A DNA stretch of 64,000 nt, taken from contig NZ_JAQVCH010000002.1 in the NCBI RefSeq assembly GCF_028689845.1, positions 1-64,000 on the forward strand. The letters run 5' to 3'. Below the pieces are notes generated by a model, which saw only the letters and a list, made by a program, of their open reading frames with translations, made no database searches and was not told where the DNA came from. The number at the start of each line of letters is the position of its first letter. The first letter of the stretch is position 1. The position numbers were made by a program, and so were the translations under genes. Source of the DNA: Flavobacterium sp. (lineage in GTDB: Bacteria; Bacteroidota; Bacteroidia; Flavobacteriales; Flavobacteriaceae). Below are positions 55,078-64,000 of this stretch, piece after piece.

Positions 55078-56106
55078 ATGGGATTTTTTGATTTCATGAC
55101 CGAGGACATTGCCATTGACCTTGGAACCGCAAATACTTTGATTATTCATAATGACAAAGTTGTGATTGACTCACCCTCAATTGTAGCTCGCGATCGTATT
55201 TCTGGAAAAATTATTGCCGTTGGAAAGGAAGCCAACTTAATGCAAGGAAAAACGCATGAAAACATAAAGACCATCAGACCATTAAAAGACGGTGTTATTG
55301 CCGATTTTGATGCTTCTGAGAAAATGATTAGTATGTTTATTAAAAGTATTCCTGCTTTAAAAAAACGCTTGTTCACTCCCGCTTTGCGAATGGTAGTTTG
55401 TATCCCTTCTGGAATTACAGAAGTAGAAATGCGAGCGGTAAAAGAATCGTGTGAACGGGTTAATGGAAAAGAAGTTTATTTGATTCATGAACCCATGGCA
55501 GCAGCTATTGGAATTGGTGTGGACATCATGCAACCCAAAGGAAATATGATTGTTGATATTGGTGGAGGAACTACCGAAATTGCTGTTATCGCTTTAGGCG
55601 GAATTGTTTGTGATAAATCGGTAAAAATTGCTGGAGATGTGTTTACCAATGACATTATCTATTATATGCGAACCCAACATAACTTATTTGTGGGTGAAAG
55701 CACCGCTGAAAAAATAAAAATTGAAATCGGTGCAGCCATAGAAGATTTGGATACACCACCAGACGAAATGTCTGTTCAAGGACGTGATTTGTTAACTGGA
55801 AAGCCAAAACAAGTAGATGTTTCTTATCGAGAAATTGCAAAAGCCTTGGACAAATCTATCCAACGAATTGAAGATGCGGTTATGGAAACTCTTTCTCAAA
55901 CACCGCCAGAATTAGCTGCGGATATTTATAACACCGGAATCTACCTAGCAGGCGGAGGCTCGATGTTGAGAGGATTAGATAGACGAATTTCATTAAAAAC
56001 AGACTTACCTGTATATATTGCAGAAGACCCATTGCGTGCCGTTGTTCGAGGAACAGGAATAGCATTGAAAAACATTACCCGATTCAGAAGTATTTTAATT
56101 AAATAA
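55078..56106 (+). CDS. mreB: Rod shape-determining protein MreB
   Basis: A 342-residue actin homologue that polymerises under the inner membrane and directs sidewall peptidoglycan synthesis. Actin-fold motifs: IDLGTANTLI (phosphate 1), RPLKDGVIADFDASEKMI, VVCIPSGITEVEMRAVKES, HEPMAAAIGIGVDIMQPKGNMIVDIGGGTTEIAV (phosphate 2) and YLAGGGSMLRGLD. It heads the operon mreB-mreC-mreD-mrdA-rodA, complete in this window. Confidence 0.97.
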   Translation: MGFFDFMTEDIAIDLGTANTLIIHNDKVVIDSPSIVARDRISGKIIAVGKEANLMQGKTHENIKTIRPLKDGVIADFDASEKMISMFIKSIPALKKRLFTPALRMVVCIPSGITEVEMRAVKESCERVNGKEVYLIHEPMAAAIGIGVDIMQPKGNMIVDIGGGTTEIAVIALGGIVCDKSVKIAGDVFTNDIIYYMRTQHNLFVGESTAEKIKIEIGAAIEDLDTPPDEMSVQGRDLLTGKPKQVDVSYREIAKALDKSIQRIEDAVMETLSQTPPELAADIYNTGIYLAGGGSMLRGLDRRISLKTDLPVYIAEDPLRAVVRGTGIALKNITRFRSILIK

Positions 56107-56162
56107 TAGGGCTAATCCGCCTCTTTTCAACTCACGGAATTACGCATTTGAATCACTGAATT

Positions 56163-56987
56163 ATGCAGCAACTATTTGTTTATATATTTAAAAACAGTAC
56201 TAGGTTACTGTTTTTGCTGCTTTTAGTGCTTTCCTTAAGTTTAACTATTCAATCGCATTCTTTTCATAGAAGCAAAGTCATTTCTTCTGCTAATTTTGTG
56301 ACCGGAAATGTTTATGAACGCATCAATTCCGTAAACGAATACTTAAATCTTAAAGACGAAAATGAAGGTTTAGCATCTGAAAATGCCCGTTTAAAGAGCT
56401 TACTTTTTAACATCAAAGACACCACTAAAATTATTGACAAAGAAATGATGAGCAATTTTGGAAACTATAAAGTAATCCAATCTAAAATCATCAACAATTC
56501 TTATACGGTACCCGAAAACTTTTTGACTATTAATGCTGGAAGTTTAAAAGGGGTAAAACCCGATATGGGCGTCTTGAATAGTAAAGGAATCATTGGAATT
56601 ATAGAACATACCTCTAAAAATTATGCAACGGTGATTAGTGTGCTAAATGTGAAATCACAAATCAATGCTAAAATTAAAAAAACAAGTCATTTTGGAACGC
56701 TGACTTGGAACGGAAAAAGCACTGGTTTTGTTCAATTAATTGACGTTCCAAGATTAGCCACTGTCAAAAAAGGCGATACTATTGTTACCGGTGCACAATC
56801 TATTATTTTTCCAGAAAATATCAATATCGGAACCATTCATAAGATTTATACGGATGACAAAACCAATTATTTTACGATAGACATCAAATTATTCAATGAT
56901 ATGACTAGTTTAGGTCATATCTATATTATTGAAAATCAAGACCGCAAAGAAGTACTCGAACTTGAAGCATTAACAAAAGATGAATAG
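56163..56987 (+). CDS. mreC: Rod shape-determining protein MreC
   Basis: A 274-residue membrane-anchored periplasmic protein. One N-terminal helix (about residues 11-28) is followed by a coiled coil (RINSVNEYLNLKDENEGLASENARLKSLL, about 51-79) and the MreC beta domain (ITINAGSLKGVKPDMGVLNSKGIIGIIE-like segment). It links the MreB filament to PBP2 and RodA. It starts 56 bases after mreB and overlaps mreD by eight bases. Confidence 0.95.
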   Translation: MQQLFVYIFKNSTRLLFLLLLVLSLSLTIQSHSFHRSKVISSANFVTGNVYERINSVNEYLNLKDENEGLASENARLKSLLFNIKDTTKIIDKEMMSNFGNYKVIQSKIINNSYTVPENFLTINAGSLKGVKPDMGVLNSKGIIGIIEHTSKNYATVISVLNVKSQINAKIKKTSHFGTLTWNGKSTGFVQLIDVPRLATVKKGDTIVTGAQSIIFPENINIGTIHKIYTDDKTNYFTIDIKLFNDMTSLGHIYIIENQDRKEVLELEALTKDE

Positions 56988-57486
56988 TGCTGTTATTTTA
57001 AATATCATCCGATTCAGTTTATTGATTCTAGCTCAAGTAGCTGTATTCAATAAAATTAACTTATTTGGCTTCGTCAATCCTTATCCCTATATTCTATTTA
57101 TCTTGTTATATCCAGTAAATGGAAATAAAAACGGTTTATTGTTAGCTAGTTTTTTATTGGGAATTAGCATGGATATGTTTAGCAACTCTGGCGGAGTGCA
57201 TGCTGCTGCTTGCGTGACATTGGCTTATCTTAGACCCACTTTTTTTAAGTTTTCTTTTGGGTTGAGTTATGAATACCAAACCGTAAAAATTAATGACCGC
57301 CTCACCCCGGAACGTTTTTCGTTTATTTTAATTTCTGTTTTGACGCATCACCTTATTTTATTTTTATTGGAAATATTCCGTTTCAGTTTTTTCTGGAATA
57401 TTTTGCTTCGAACGATTCTGAGTACTATCTTTACCTTGGCCCTTTGTATTATACTCATCTATTTGTTTAAGCCTTCTAAAAATTGA
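56980..57486 (+). CDS. mreD: Rod shape-determining protein MreD
   Basis: A 168-residue inner membrane protein with about five hydrophobic helices. The pattern FVNPYPYILFILLYPV and GISMDMFSNSGGVHAAACVTLAYLRP fits MreD of Bacteroidota. It sits between mreC and mrdA with overlaps on both sides: eight bases with mreC and four bases with mrdA, where the TGA stop is within the TTGA containing the next start. Confidence 0.93.
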   Translation: MNSAVILNIIRFSLLILAQVAVFNKINLFGFVNPYPYILFILLYPVNGNKNGLLLASFLLGISMDMFSNSGGVHAAACVTLAYLRPTFFKFSFGLSYEYQTVKINDRLTPERFSFILISVLTHHLILFLLEIFRFSFFWNILLRTILSTIFTLALCIILIYLFKPSKN

Positions 57487-59336
57487 GAAAAGCAATATTA
57501 CCTTCATTAATTATCATTGTAACCCTTGTTGTATTGGCGAGGCTCTTCTACTTGCAAATTATTGATGATGAATATAAATTGAAATCTGAAAATAACGCTA
57601 TTAAAATTGTTTATGAATATCCTGAACGAGGATATATTTATGATAGAAATGGCAAATTAATTGTAGCGAACCAACCTTCTTATGACATTATGGTGGTGCC
57701 GAGAGAAATTAAAAATTTGGATACCTTAAAATTTTGCGAGCTATTAAGCATCACCCGTGCAGAATTTAATAAAAAAATTAAAAAAGCTACAATTTATAGT
57801 CCGCGACTACCTTCTGTTTTTTTACCCCAATTGAACAAAAAAGAATATGCTGCTTTTCAAGAAAAAATAAGAAAATTTGAAGGTTTTTATATTCAAAAGC
57901 GATCCTTACGCGATTATCAAATAAATGCAGGAGCCAATGTTTTCGGATTTATCACCCAAGTAAATCCTTCTATAATTGAAAAAAATCCTTACTATAAAAG
58001 TGGTGATTTAATTGGAAAACAAGGCGTTGAAGAATATTACGAAGAATTTTTACGTGGTCAAAAAGGCGTAAAATACATTCAACGAGATAAATTTAATCGT
58101 GAAATTGGCCCCTATAAAGAAGGAATTTACGATACTTTATCAAAACAAGGGGATGACATTACACTATCGTTAGATGCCGAATTGCAAAAGTATGGCGAAT
58201 TACTCATGCAAAATAAACGTGGCGGAATTGTTGCTATCGAACCTAAAACGGGTGAGATTTTAGCTTTAGTTTCTGCCCCAACCTATGACCCTGCTTTATT
58301 AGTTGGCAGACAACGATCTAAAAACTATACGGCACTGTATAACGACAGTATTGCCAAACCACTGTATGACAGAGGATTGCTTGCAGAATATCCGCCAGGC
58401 TCACCTTTTAAAATTCTAACGGCTCTTATCGCTTTACAAGAAGAAGTAATTGATGAGCAAACTTCTTTTATGTGTCGAAGAGGTTTTAGCTATGGAAATC
58501 GGTTTATGAAATGCCACGATTCGGGCCCGTCTCAATTGCGAGATGGTATTTATAAATCCTGTAATACCTATTTTGCAAATATTTACATGAAAACAATCCA
58601 AAAATACCCAAATCCTGCAGATGGTGTGGATGTGTGGAGCAATCATTTAAAAAGTTTTGGATTGGGCGATTTTATGGGATATGACTTACCTCCTGGAAGA
58701 AGAGGGAATGTACCCACTTCTAAGTTATACAATAAATATTATTCTGCTGGCGGATGGAAAAGCACCACGATTATTTCTAATTCAATTGGTCAAGGGGAAG
58801 TGTTAATGACGCCAATTCAATTGTGTAACGTCATGTGTGCTGTAGCAAATCAAGGTTATTATTATACGCCTCACATCATCAAAAAAATAAAAGATCATAC
58901 CATTGACAAAAAATACACTACTAAACGACAAACTACGGTAGACCAACAATATTTTCCGCCAGTTATTCAAGGTTTGTTTGATGTTTACAATATAGGAACC
59001 GCTTCTCGTTTGAAAGTCGAAGGCATTGATATTTGTGGAAAAACAGGTACCGCAGAAAATTTTACAAAAATTGACGGAAAACGAGTACAACTTACCGACC
59101 ATTCTATTTTTGTGGCTTTTGCACCAAAAGACGACCCAAAAATTGCGATTGCCGTTTTTGTAGAAAATGGTTATTGGGGAGCTCGAATTGCGGGACCAAT
59201 TTCTAGTTTGATGATTGAAAAATACATTAAAGGTAAAATTACCCGAACAGACCTTGAAAAACGAATGTTAGAATCGAGTTTAGAAAGCGAATATGCTAAA
59301 GTAATAAGTGGGCAACCTTTTTCAATTAATAAATAA
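57483..59336 (+). CDS. mrdA: Penicillin-binding protein 2 (peptidoglycan transpeptidase)
   Basis: A 617-residue class B PBP of the elongasome. A short N-terminal helix (residues 3-22), a dimerisation domain (NAIKIVYEYPERGYIYDRNGKLIV) and a transpeptidase domain with S307-x-x-K310 (GSPFK), the SxN triad as SCN in YKSCNTYF, and KTG in ICGKTGTAEN. The start is TTG at 57483, overlapping the mreD TGA by two bases; no ATG fits ahead of the helix. It works with RodA, the glycosyltransferase encoded next. Confidence 0.96.
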   Translation: MRKAILPSLIIIVTLVVLARLFYLQIIDDEYKLKSENNAIKIVYEYPERGYIYDRNGKLIVANQPSYDIMVVPREIKNLDTLKFCELLSITRAEFNKKIKKATIYSPRLPSVFLPQLNKKEYAAFQEKIRKFEGFYIQKRSLRDYQINAGANVFGFITQVNPSIIEKNPYYKSGDLIGKQGVEEYYEEFLRGQKGVKYIQRDKFNREIGPYKEGIYDTLSKQGDDITLSLDAELQKYGELLMQNKRGGIVAIEPKTGEILALVSAPTYDPALLVGRQRSKNYTALYNDSIAKPLYDRGLLAEYPPGSPFKILTALIALQEEVIDEQTSFMCRRGFSYGNRFMKCHDSGPSQLRDGIYKSCNTYFANIYMKTIQKYPNPADGVDVWSNHLKSFGLGDFMGYDLPPGRRGNVPTSKLYNKYYSAGGWKSTTIISNSIGQGEVLMTPIQLCNVMCAVANQGYYYTPHIIKKIKDHTIDKKYTTKRQTTVDQQYFPPVIQGLFDVYNIGTASRLKVEGIDICGKTGTAENFTKIDGKRVQLTDHSIFVAFAPKDDPKIAIAVFVENGYWGARIAGPISSLMIEKYIKGKITRTDLEKRMLESSLESEYAKVISGQPFSINK

Positions 59337-60589
59337 TGAAAAATCAAAGTGTAGTCAATAACTTAGACTGGATAACTGTATTAATGTACACTATTTTGGT
59401 TTTGATGGGTTGGTTAAATATTTTTTCAACTTCTATTCCAGTTGAATTTACTGATTTTGATTTTGGCGATTATTACGGCAAACAGTTGATTTTTATCTTA
59501 TTAACCATTCCCTTAATCACGATTATTTTAACTATTGATGCCAAAATATATGAGAAGTTTTCATTCGTTTTCTATATTTTGGGAATTATACTTTTACTTG
59601 GACTCTTTGTATTTGGAAAAACAGTAAAGGGTCAAACCAACTGGTATGGATTAGGTTCTTTTGGTTTTCAACCTTCAGAATTTGTCAAAACGGCGACATC
59701 TCTAATCTTAGCCAAATACTTGAGTGATTCGCAAGTTTTTTTAAAAAACACGAACCATCAACTCATTGCTTTTGGAATTATCGGCCTACCGGTTTTGTTG
59801 ATTATGATGCAGCCGGATGCAGGAAGTGCCATGATTTTCTTTTCTTTATTTTTAGTTTTAAATCGTGAAGGATTGCCAGAATGGTATTTGTGGTCTGGAT
59901 TTGCAGCAGTTGTTTTATTTTTTGCGGCATTACTCATTCAGCCTATTTACCTAATTATTGCTATATTAATTTTGATGATTCTTCATTATTTAAGAGCCCG
60001 AAGAATGAATCGAATACCACTAGCTTATTTAATTGTTTTTATTGCTGCTACTAGCTTTGTGCTTTCAGTTGATTTTGTCTACAACAACATCTTAGAGCCA
60101 CATCAAAAAGACCGAATTAATGTTTTATTTAGTGATACTGTCGATTTAAAAAATGAAGGTTATAATTTAAATCAATCAATGATTGCGATTGGTTCTGGTG
60201 GACTTATTGGTAAAGGTTTTATGGAAGGTACGCAAACTAAAGGTGGATTTGTTCCTGAACAGCATACCGATTATATTTTTACAACCGTTGGCGAAGAATG
60301 GGGCTTTGTGGGCTGTGCAGTAGTTATTCTTTTATTTGTAGCCTTACTTTTACGCATTATCTATTTAGCCGAACAACAAAAAACAAAATTTAGTAGGATA
60401 TATGGCTACTGCGTTGCTTCTATCTTATTTACGCATGTGTTTGTAAACATCACCATGTTAATCAAACTATTTCCCACAATTGGCGTGCCCTTACCTTTCT
60501 TTTCTTATGGTGGTTCAAGTTTATGGGCGTTTACAATTTTACTTTTTGTGTTTTTAAAGCTAGATGCCAATAAAGTAAACGAATGGTAA
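59336..60589 (+). CDS. rodA: Rod shape-determining peptidoglycan glycosyltransferase RodA
   Basis: A 417-residue SEDS-family polytopic membrane protein (about ten helices) that polymerises lipid II. Motifs: GSFGFQPSEFVKTATSLILAKYLS, MQPDAGSAMIFF, GSGGLIGKGFMEGTQTKGGFVPEQHTDYIFTTVGEEWGF and GVPLPFFSYGGSSLW. Its ATG overlaps the mrdA stop by one base (TAATG). Last gene of the mre operon; the convergent nuclease gene ends two bases later. Confidence 0.96.
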   Translation: MKNQSVVNNLDWITVLMYTILVLMGWLNIFSTSIPVEFTDFDFGDYYGKQLIFILLTIPLITIILTIDAKIYEKFSFVFYILGIILLLGLFVFGKTVKGQTNWYGLGSFGFQPSEFVKTATSLILAKYLSDSQVFLKNTNHQLIAFGIIGLPVLLIMMQPDAGSAMIFFSLFLVLNREGLPEWYLWSGFAAVVLFFAALLIQPIYLIIAILILMILHYLRARRMNRIPLAYLIVFIAATSFVLSVDFVYNNILEPHQKDRINVLFSDTVDLKNEGYNLNQSMIAIGSGGLIGKGFMEGTQTKGGFVPEQHTDYIFTTVGEEWGFVGCAVVILLFVALLLRIIYLAEQQKTKFSRIYGYCVASILFTHVFVNITMLIKLFPTIGVPLPFFSYGGSSLWAFTILLFVFLKLDANKVNEW

Positions 60590-60590
60590 G

Positions 60591-61421
60591 CTATTTTGTT
60601 AAGACAAATTCTACCAATACCGGAAAATGATCCGATGGATATTTACAAGAAGCACTGTCTGTAATTACCGCATATTTTTTTACTGTAATTCCATTTTTAC
60701 TAAAAAAAATATAATCAATTTCAGTTAGTGCGGGCACATGAAATTCAAATCCGTTAAACGTTCCAGTTGCATTATAAACAAAAGCGGCTGCACGTTTAGA
60801 ATTCAAATAGCGTTCATTTAAAAACTTCACTTGTTCAGTATCGGGTTCAGAGTTTAAATCGCCCATAATAACTACGGGGTAATTTTTCGGATTTAACGTT
60901 GCGATTTTCTCATCAATTAAAGCAATACTTTTAATGCGTGCCTGCTGTCCAATATGATCTAAATGCGTATTGAAAACCCAAAAAAGTTCCTCTGATTTTT
61001 TATCTTTAAAAAGAGCATACGTACAAATTCTGTTTAATTGAGCATCCCAACCTTTTGAAATTAGGTCTGGAGTTTCAGAAAGCCAGAACGTATTTGACAC
61101 GACAACTTCAAACCTTCTATCGTCATAGAATAAAGAAGACTGCTCTCCATTTTGTCCGCCATCTCTACCTTGTCCTATTACTTTATAATTTGGTAATGAA
61201 GCGTCTAAATATTTTACTTGATTAGGCAAACCTTCTTGAATACCAAAAATATCAGGTTCATAAAACACAATTAAATCGACAACTTTTTCTTTACGAAAAG
61301 TCCAACTGTTTTCACCATCGCTTGTTAAATCCAATCGAATATTATAAGTCATCACTTTATAGTTTTGAGACTCCATCGTTAGCGATACTATCACCAATAA
61401 ACTGCTTAAAAATATTTTCAT
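60591..61421 (-). CDS. Secreted endonuclease/exonuclease/phosphatase family protein
   Basis: A 276-residue exported protein (signal peptide MKIFLSSLLVIVSLTMESQ). The DNase I-like fold is shown by VMTYNIRLD (about 24-32), FGIQEGL with the catalytic Glu, FNTHLDHIG, IMGDLNSEPDTEQ and the final SDHFPVLVEF with the catalytic Asp-His. The substrate may be nucleic acid or a phosphoester such as a lipid or inositol phosphate; sequence alone does not decide. It lies ten bases downstream of another secreted nuclease gene. Confidence 0.93.
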   Translation of the reverse strand: MKIFLSSLLVIVSLTMESQNYKVMTYNIRLDLTSDGENSWTFRKEKVVDLIVFYEPDIFGIQEGLPNQVKYLDASLPNYKVIGQGRDGGQNGEQSSLFYDDRRFEVVVSNTFWLSETPDLISKGWDAQLNRICTYALFKDKKSEELFWVFNTHLDHIGQQARIKSIALIDEKIATLNPKNYPVVIMGDLNSEPDTEQVKFLNERYLNSKRAAAFVYNATGTFNGFEFHVPALTEIDYIFFSKNGITVKKYAVITDSASCKYPSDHFPVLVEFVLTK

Positions 61422-61430
61422 AATTCAGTA

Positions 61431-62255
61431 TTAATCAAAGCTCCACGCTTTATAATCGGCATTTTGTTCTAATCTATTTTCTGTTTCATCTGGTAAATTA
61501 GGAAAAAAATCAATTCCGGTTAATTTTTCTAATTCATCCGTAGAAATTACAAATTCATAGAGTGGTTTTGTGCTGTTTTGATGCGGAACTAAAAAAGCAA
61601 TCATTCGAGGTTTTTCTGTAGATAAATTTAGCAATACTTTATAAAAATAATTAGGAACGGCTACATTTTCCTTTCCAATTGTTTTCAAATTTGGTTCCAA
61701 AACACCTCCTGTAACGACATAAATTCCGTCATATTTATCAGCCCAATACCGAACTTTTTGTTCTAAGCGATTCCAAACTCCTGCATTGAAATCTTTTCGT
61801 TGTGGAGCAATATTAGAAGTAAAAAAAGTATCATTAAATGCCTCTTTTGAAAATTTCATATCTCCAGCCGGGCATAAATGTCCTTTATCATAACCCGAAT
61901 TTTTATAATTTCTCCAATCTGCCGAGCCTGTTTTAACTTTTGGATCAGCAATAAAATAAGGTCGTGAATAATTATTTTGATTTCGTGTCGCTTTTAACTC
62001 ATAAGCTACCCACTCTGCTTGCTCGTTTTTTTCTGAATAAGACAACGTATAATAATTGTGATTTATAATTTGATTAGTGGTTGACGTTGGATAATAATTA
62101 AATCCCGTAGTCGCAATCTTTTTTTGAGCTAGTTTCGGATTGGAACTTGAATCAGTTTCAATACCCACTAGGTCTTCCTTACAACTGCTTAACACTATAA
62201 GTAGAATAAGTTGAAGTACTAAAACAAATTGTTTTTGAAAAGAATTTAAATTCAT
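61431..62255 (-). CDS. Lipoprotein DNA/RNA non-specific endonuclease
   Basis: A 274-residue lipoprotein (lipobox IVLSSC, C25) of the beta-beta-alpha metal NucA/EndoG family. The catalytic motif is DKGHLCPAGDM, a variant of DRGH, followed by TFFTSNIAPQRKDFNAGVWNRLEQKVR with the metal-binding Asn. It would degrade extracellular DNA or RNA at the outer membrane or in the periplasm. It is upstream of the EEP-family gene with a 9-base gap, so the two nucleases are co-transcribed. Confidence 0.94.
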   Translation of the reverse strand: MNLNSFQKQFVLVLQLILLIVLSSCKEDLVGIETDSSSNPKLAQKKIATTGFNYYPTSTTNQIINHNYYTLSYSEKNEQAEWVAYELKATRNQNNYSRPYFIADPKVKTGSADWRNYKNSGYDKGHLCPAGDMKFSKEAFNDTFFTSNIAPQRKDFNAGVWNRLEQKVRYWADKYDGIYVVTGGVLEPNLKTIGKENVAVPNYFYKVLLNLSTEKPRMIAFLVPHQNSTKPLYEFVISTDELEKLTGIDFFPNLPDETENRLEQNADYKAWSFD

Positions 62256-62270
62256 CGAATAGAAATAAAA

Positions 62271-63377
62271 TTAATTTTTAACGTCTAAGGCATCGCGAAA
62301 AGCGTTTCCTGTCATCATAAAAGCTAAGGTTATGAGCATAATTGCTGCACCGGGAATCAACGCTAAATACGGTTTGCCCAAAATAATATAGCTATAATGA
62401 TCTTTAATCATACCACCCCAACTCGGAATTGGGGGCTGAGCTCCTAGTCCTAAAAAACTTAACCCACTTTCTACCAAAATCGCAGAAGCAAAATTGGCGG
62501 CAGAAATCACAATAACAGGTGCCATGATATTGGGTAGGATATGATTTAAAATGATTCTTCTGTTAGAGAAACCTAAGGCACGAGCAGCAGTAACATATTG
62601 CATTTCTTTCACACTAATAATTTGTCCACGCACTACACGGGCTACTTCTACCCACATTGTTAATCCGACTGCGACAAAAACTTGCCAAAAACCTTTACCA
62701 AGAGCCAAGGTGATTGCAATCACGAGTAACAAAGTAGGAATAGACCAAATGACATTGACCAACCACATGACAAAAGCATCAACTTTGCCGCCATAGTATC
62801 CGCCTAAAGCACCAAAAAACAAACCAACCACTACCGATATTAAAACCGCTACAAATCCAATAGAAATAGAAACCCGTGAACCTACTAGCATTCTACTTAA
62901 TAAATCCCGACCGTATTTATCTGTTCCCAGCATAAATTTTTTAGTCGTAATTAATTTCTTTTCCACCTCTTGCCAACTAGCATAACCTGAAAACTGAGTC
63001 AATGCTAGTTCTTTGGTTAATTGAAGGGATTTATCATCAGTAAATTCAACATATTGAAGCTGATTGCCTTGAATAGAATACGATAAAATTGGGATTTCGG
63101 CTACTTGATTTTGATGTCCAAATAGGTAATCTTGAAAGGAAAACTCTTTTTTTTCTCCAAATGGGACGGATAGCATTTGAACTGAAAAACCAGGTGGTTT
63201 TGAATGTATGGCTAAATGCATTTGATTGGCATTGGCAGAATTATCTGGAGCAATAACATAAGCAAAAATGGATAAAAAAACCATTATCCCAATATAACCC
63301 AAACTAAAAACACCCCAAAAATTCTTTTTGAATTTTTGAAGTGCTATAGCGGTTAACGATTGATTAGTTTTGGACAT
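62271..63377 (-). CDS. Peptide/nickel-type ABC transporter permease (DppC-like)
   Basis: A 368-residue inner membrane permease. The first helix (about 20-40) is followed by a long extracytoplasmic loop of about 120 residues, then KFMLGTDKYGRDLLSRMLVGSRVSISIGFVAVLIS, the EAA-loop region EMQYVTAARALGFSNRRIILNHILPNIMAPVIV and SGLSFLGLGAQPPIPSWGGMI. The loop is longer than in E. coli DppC (about 300 residues in all). DppB, ATPases and binding protein are not in the window. It is 15 bases upstream of the nuclease pair on the same strand. Confidence 0.93.
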   Translation of the reverse strand: MSKTNQSLTAIALQKFKKNFWGVFSLGYIGIMVFLSIFAYVIAPDNSANANQMHLAIHSKPPGFSVQMLSVPFGEKKEFSFQDYLFGHQNQVAEIPILSYSIQGNQLQYVEFTDDKSLQLTKELALTQFSGYASWQEVEKKLITTKKFMLGTDKYGRDLLSRMLVGSRVSISIGFVAVLISVVVGLFFGALGGYYGGKVDAFVMWLVNVIWSIPTLLLVIAITLALGKGFWQVFVAVGLTMWVEVARVVRGQIISVKEMQYVTAARALGFSNRRIILNHILPNIMAPVIVISAANFASAILVESGLSFLGLGAQPPIPSWGGMIKDHYSYIILGKPYLALIPGAAIMLITLAFMMTGNAFRDALDVKN

Positions 63378-63419
63378 TAGCTATTTTATTCGCTTTTGCT
63401 CAAAGATACACGTTGTGAT

Positions 63420-64000
63420 TTAAGATTTAACAACTTTCTCTTTTTTCTTTAAATTCACTTTTCCTTTAATAACCGGACTAGTTTGTAAATCATCTAAAAC
63501 ATTCAAGGCCTCTTCTACATAAATGTCTTTGGCTAAGCTTTCAAACCATCGTTCTCTTTTTTCTTTGAATGATTCGTCTTTACTCATTAACGTTTCATCC
63601 TCTGGAATGGCTTTAAAAACCAACTCATTTTTATAGTCGGTAATCGGTTTAAATACTTTTCCTTGCTCTTCAACCTTTTTTTGTTCTGCCATAAAAACAT
63701 CTAATTTCAAACTATAAACATTGGCATCACGACGGGTTTTTGTCCATTTTGCACTCTTGTCAATCAACTGAAATTGTTCATTTTCTTCCATTCTTTTTTT
63801 ACTGTTGTCAATGGCTTTATCAAAATTAATTTGTTTATTCCAAACGGTGTAAGATGCTGCATCAATTTTAGACCAAGGCATGGCATTGTCCAAATCGCGT
63901 TCTCCAATATCAATATAAGAATAACGATCAGGCATAATCACATCGCTCGATACGCCTTCTAATTGTGTTGAACCACCGTTTATTCTATAAAATTTTTGGG
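63420..64000 (-). CDS. Carboxy-terminal (tail-specific) protease, 3' part only
   Basis: The last 193 residues of a protein whose start lies beyond the window. The open frame continues to the edge, with KFYRINGGSTQLEGVSSDVIMPDRY corresponding to the end of the protease domain of Prc/Tsp and the conserved NALPW-type segment (here NAMPWSKID) after it. The remaining region is the C-terminal DUF3340-like helical domain, lysine- and glutamate-rich. Prc degrades periplasmic proteins tagged at the C-terminus; the PDZ and catalytic Ser-Lys are not in view. A GTG at 63941 is internal, not a start. Confidence 0.88.
   Translation of the reverse strand, partial: QKFYRINGGSTQLEGVSSDVIMPDRYSYIDIGERDLDNAMPWSKIDAASYTVWNKQINFDKAIDNSKKRMEENEQFQLIDKSAKWTKTRRDANVYSLKLDVFMAEQKKVEEQGKVFKPITDYKNELVFKAIPEDETLMSKDESFKEKRERWFESLAKDIYVEEALNVLDDLQTSPVIKGKVNLKKKEKVVKS

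Noticed and set aside
1..64000. tRNA, rRNA, CRISPR arrays, insertion sequences, prophage or integrase genes
   Set aside because: Looked for by eye in all gaps; no cloverleaf, regular repeat-spacer pattern, transposase or terminal inverted repeat pair was found.

Overview
The window is a chromosomal stretch of a low-GC, gliding-type Bacteroidota, most likely a Flavobacterium or a close relative. The evidence is consistent: gldA, porT/sprT, two proteins with C-terminal type IX secretion (T9SS) sorting domains, GLPGLI-family, DUF5686, DUF3857 and TamL-type proteins, hardly any Shine-Dalgarno sequences, and many matches to the Bacteroidota -7 promoter box TAnnTTTG (metK, queA, rsgA, menG, purH, mreB, hppA, ppa, tamL). 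I see no rRNA, tRNA, CRISPR array, insertion sequence, integrase or prophage gene. Nearly all of it reads as conserved core genome, densely packed with short intergenic gaps.

Layout. 1-6.4 kb: an iron-sulfur (6-4) photolyase converging on a penicillin-acylase-family hydrolase, then an arginase-fold hydrolase and kynureninase pair. 6.4-6.75 kb: a non-coding region with a perfect 20-bp palindrome, a structured Flavobacteria-type repeat/RNA element and the queA terminator. 6.75-9.9 kb: queA and the tightly packed mazG-like/gdx/aroA unit. 10-15.9 kb: three tandem DUF3857/transglutaminase-like secreted proteins, two of which have lost the catalytic Cys and His. 16-18.6 kb: dtd, rsgA and a DAHP synthase-chorismate mutase fusion. 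18.9-22.7 kb: gldA, a DUF2807 lipoprotein, a PagL-like lipid A deacylase and a T9SS cargo protein. 22.8-24.2 kb: metK behind a SAM-II riboswitch. 24.2-27.9 kb: a GLPGLI protein with its beta-barrel partner. 28-32.8 kb: a secreted protein plus deoxynucleoside kinase, a membrane pyrophosphatase with an unusual Cys-rich tail, and soluble pyrophosphatase. 33-39.7 kb: an LRR-type T9SS protein, DUF5686, pdhB, etfBA. 39.8-44.5 kb: bifunctional nuclease, a nucleoside transporter with a fused N-terminal lipocalin-like domain, thyA, a CBM48 protein, a 2TM protein, folA. 44.5-49.8 kb: a small membrane protein, menG-porT, an rRNA/tRNA methyltransferase, TamL. 49.9-53.2 kb: fbaA, accD lacking its zinc-ribbon cysteines, a MacB-like permease. 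53.5-60.6 kb: purH and the cell-shape cluster mreB-mreC-mreD-mrdA-rodA. 60.6-64 kb: two secreted nucleases, a DppC-type permease and the 3' end of a tail-specific protease gene, cut by the window edge.

I found no clearly new multi-gene system. The observations most worth following are the SAM-II aptamer whose 3' strand is also the first arm of a terminator, the pseudo-transglutaminase triplet, the arginase-fold enzyme paired with kynureninase, the duplicated-motif RNA-like element upstream of kynU, the Cys-rich tail on the membrane pyrophosphatase and the lipocalin-transporter fusion. All functional calls rest on reading motifs by eye; no database search was run.
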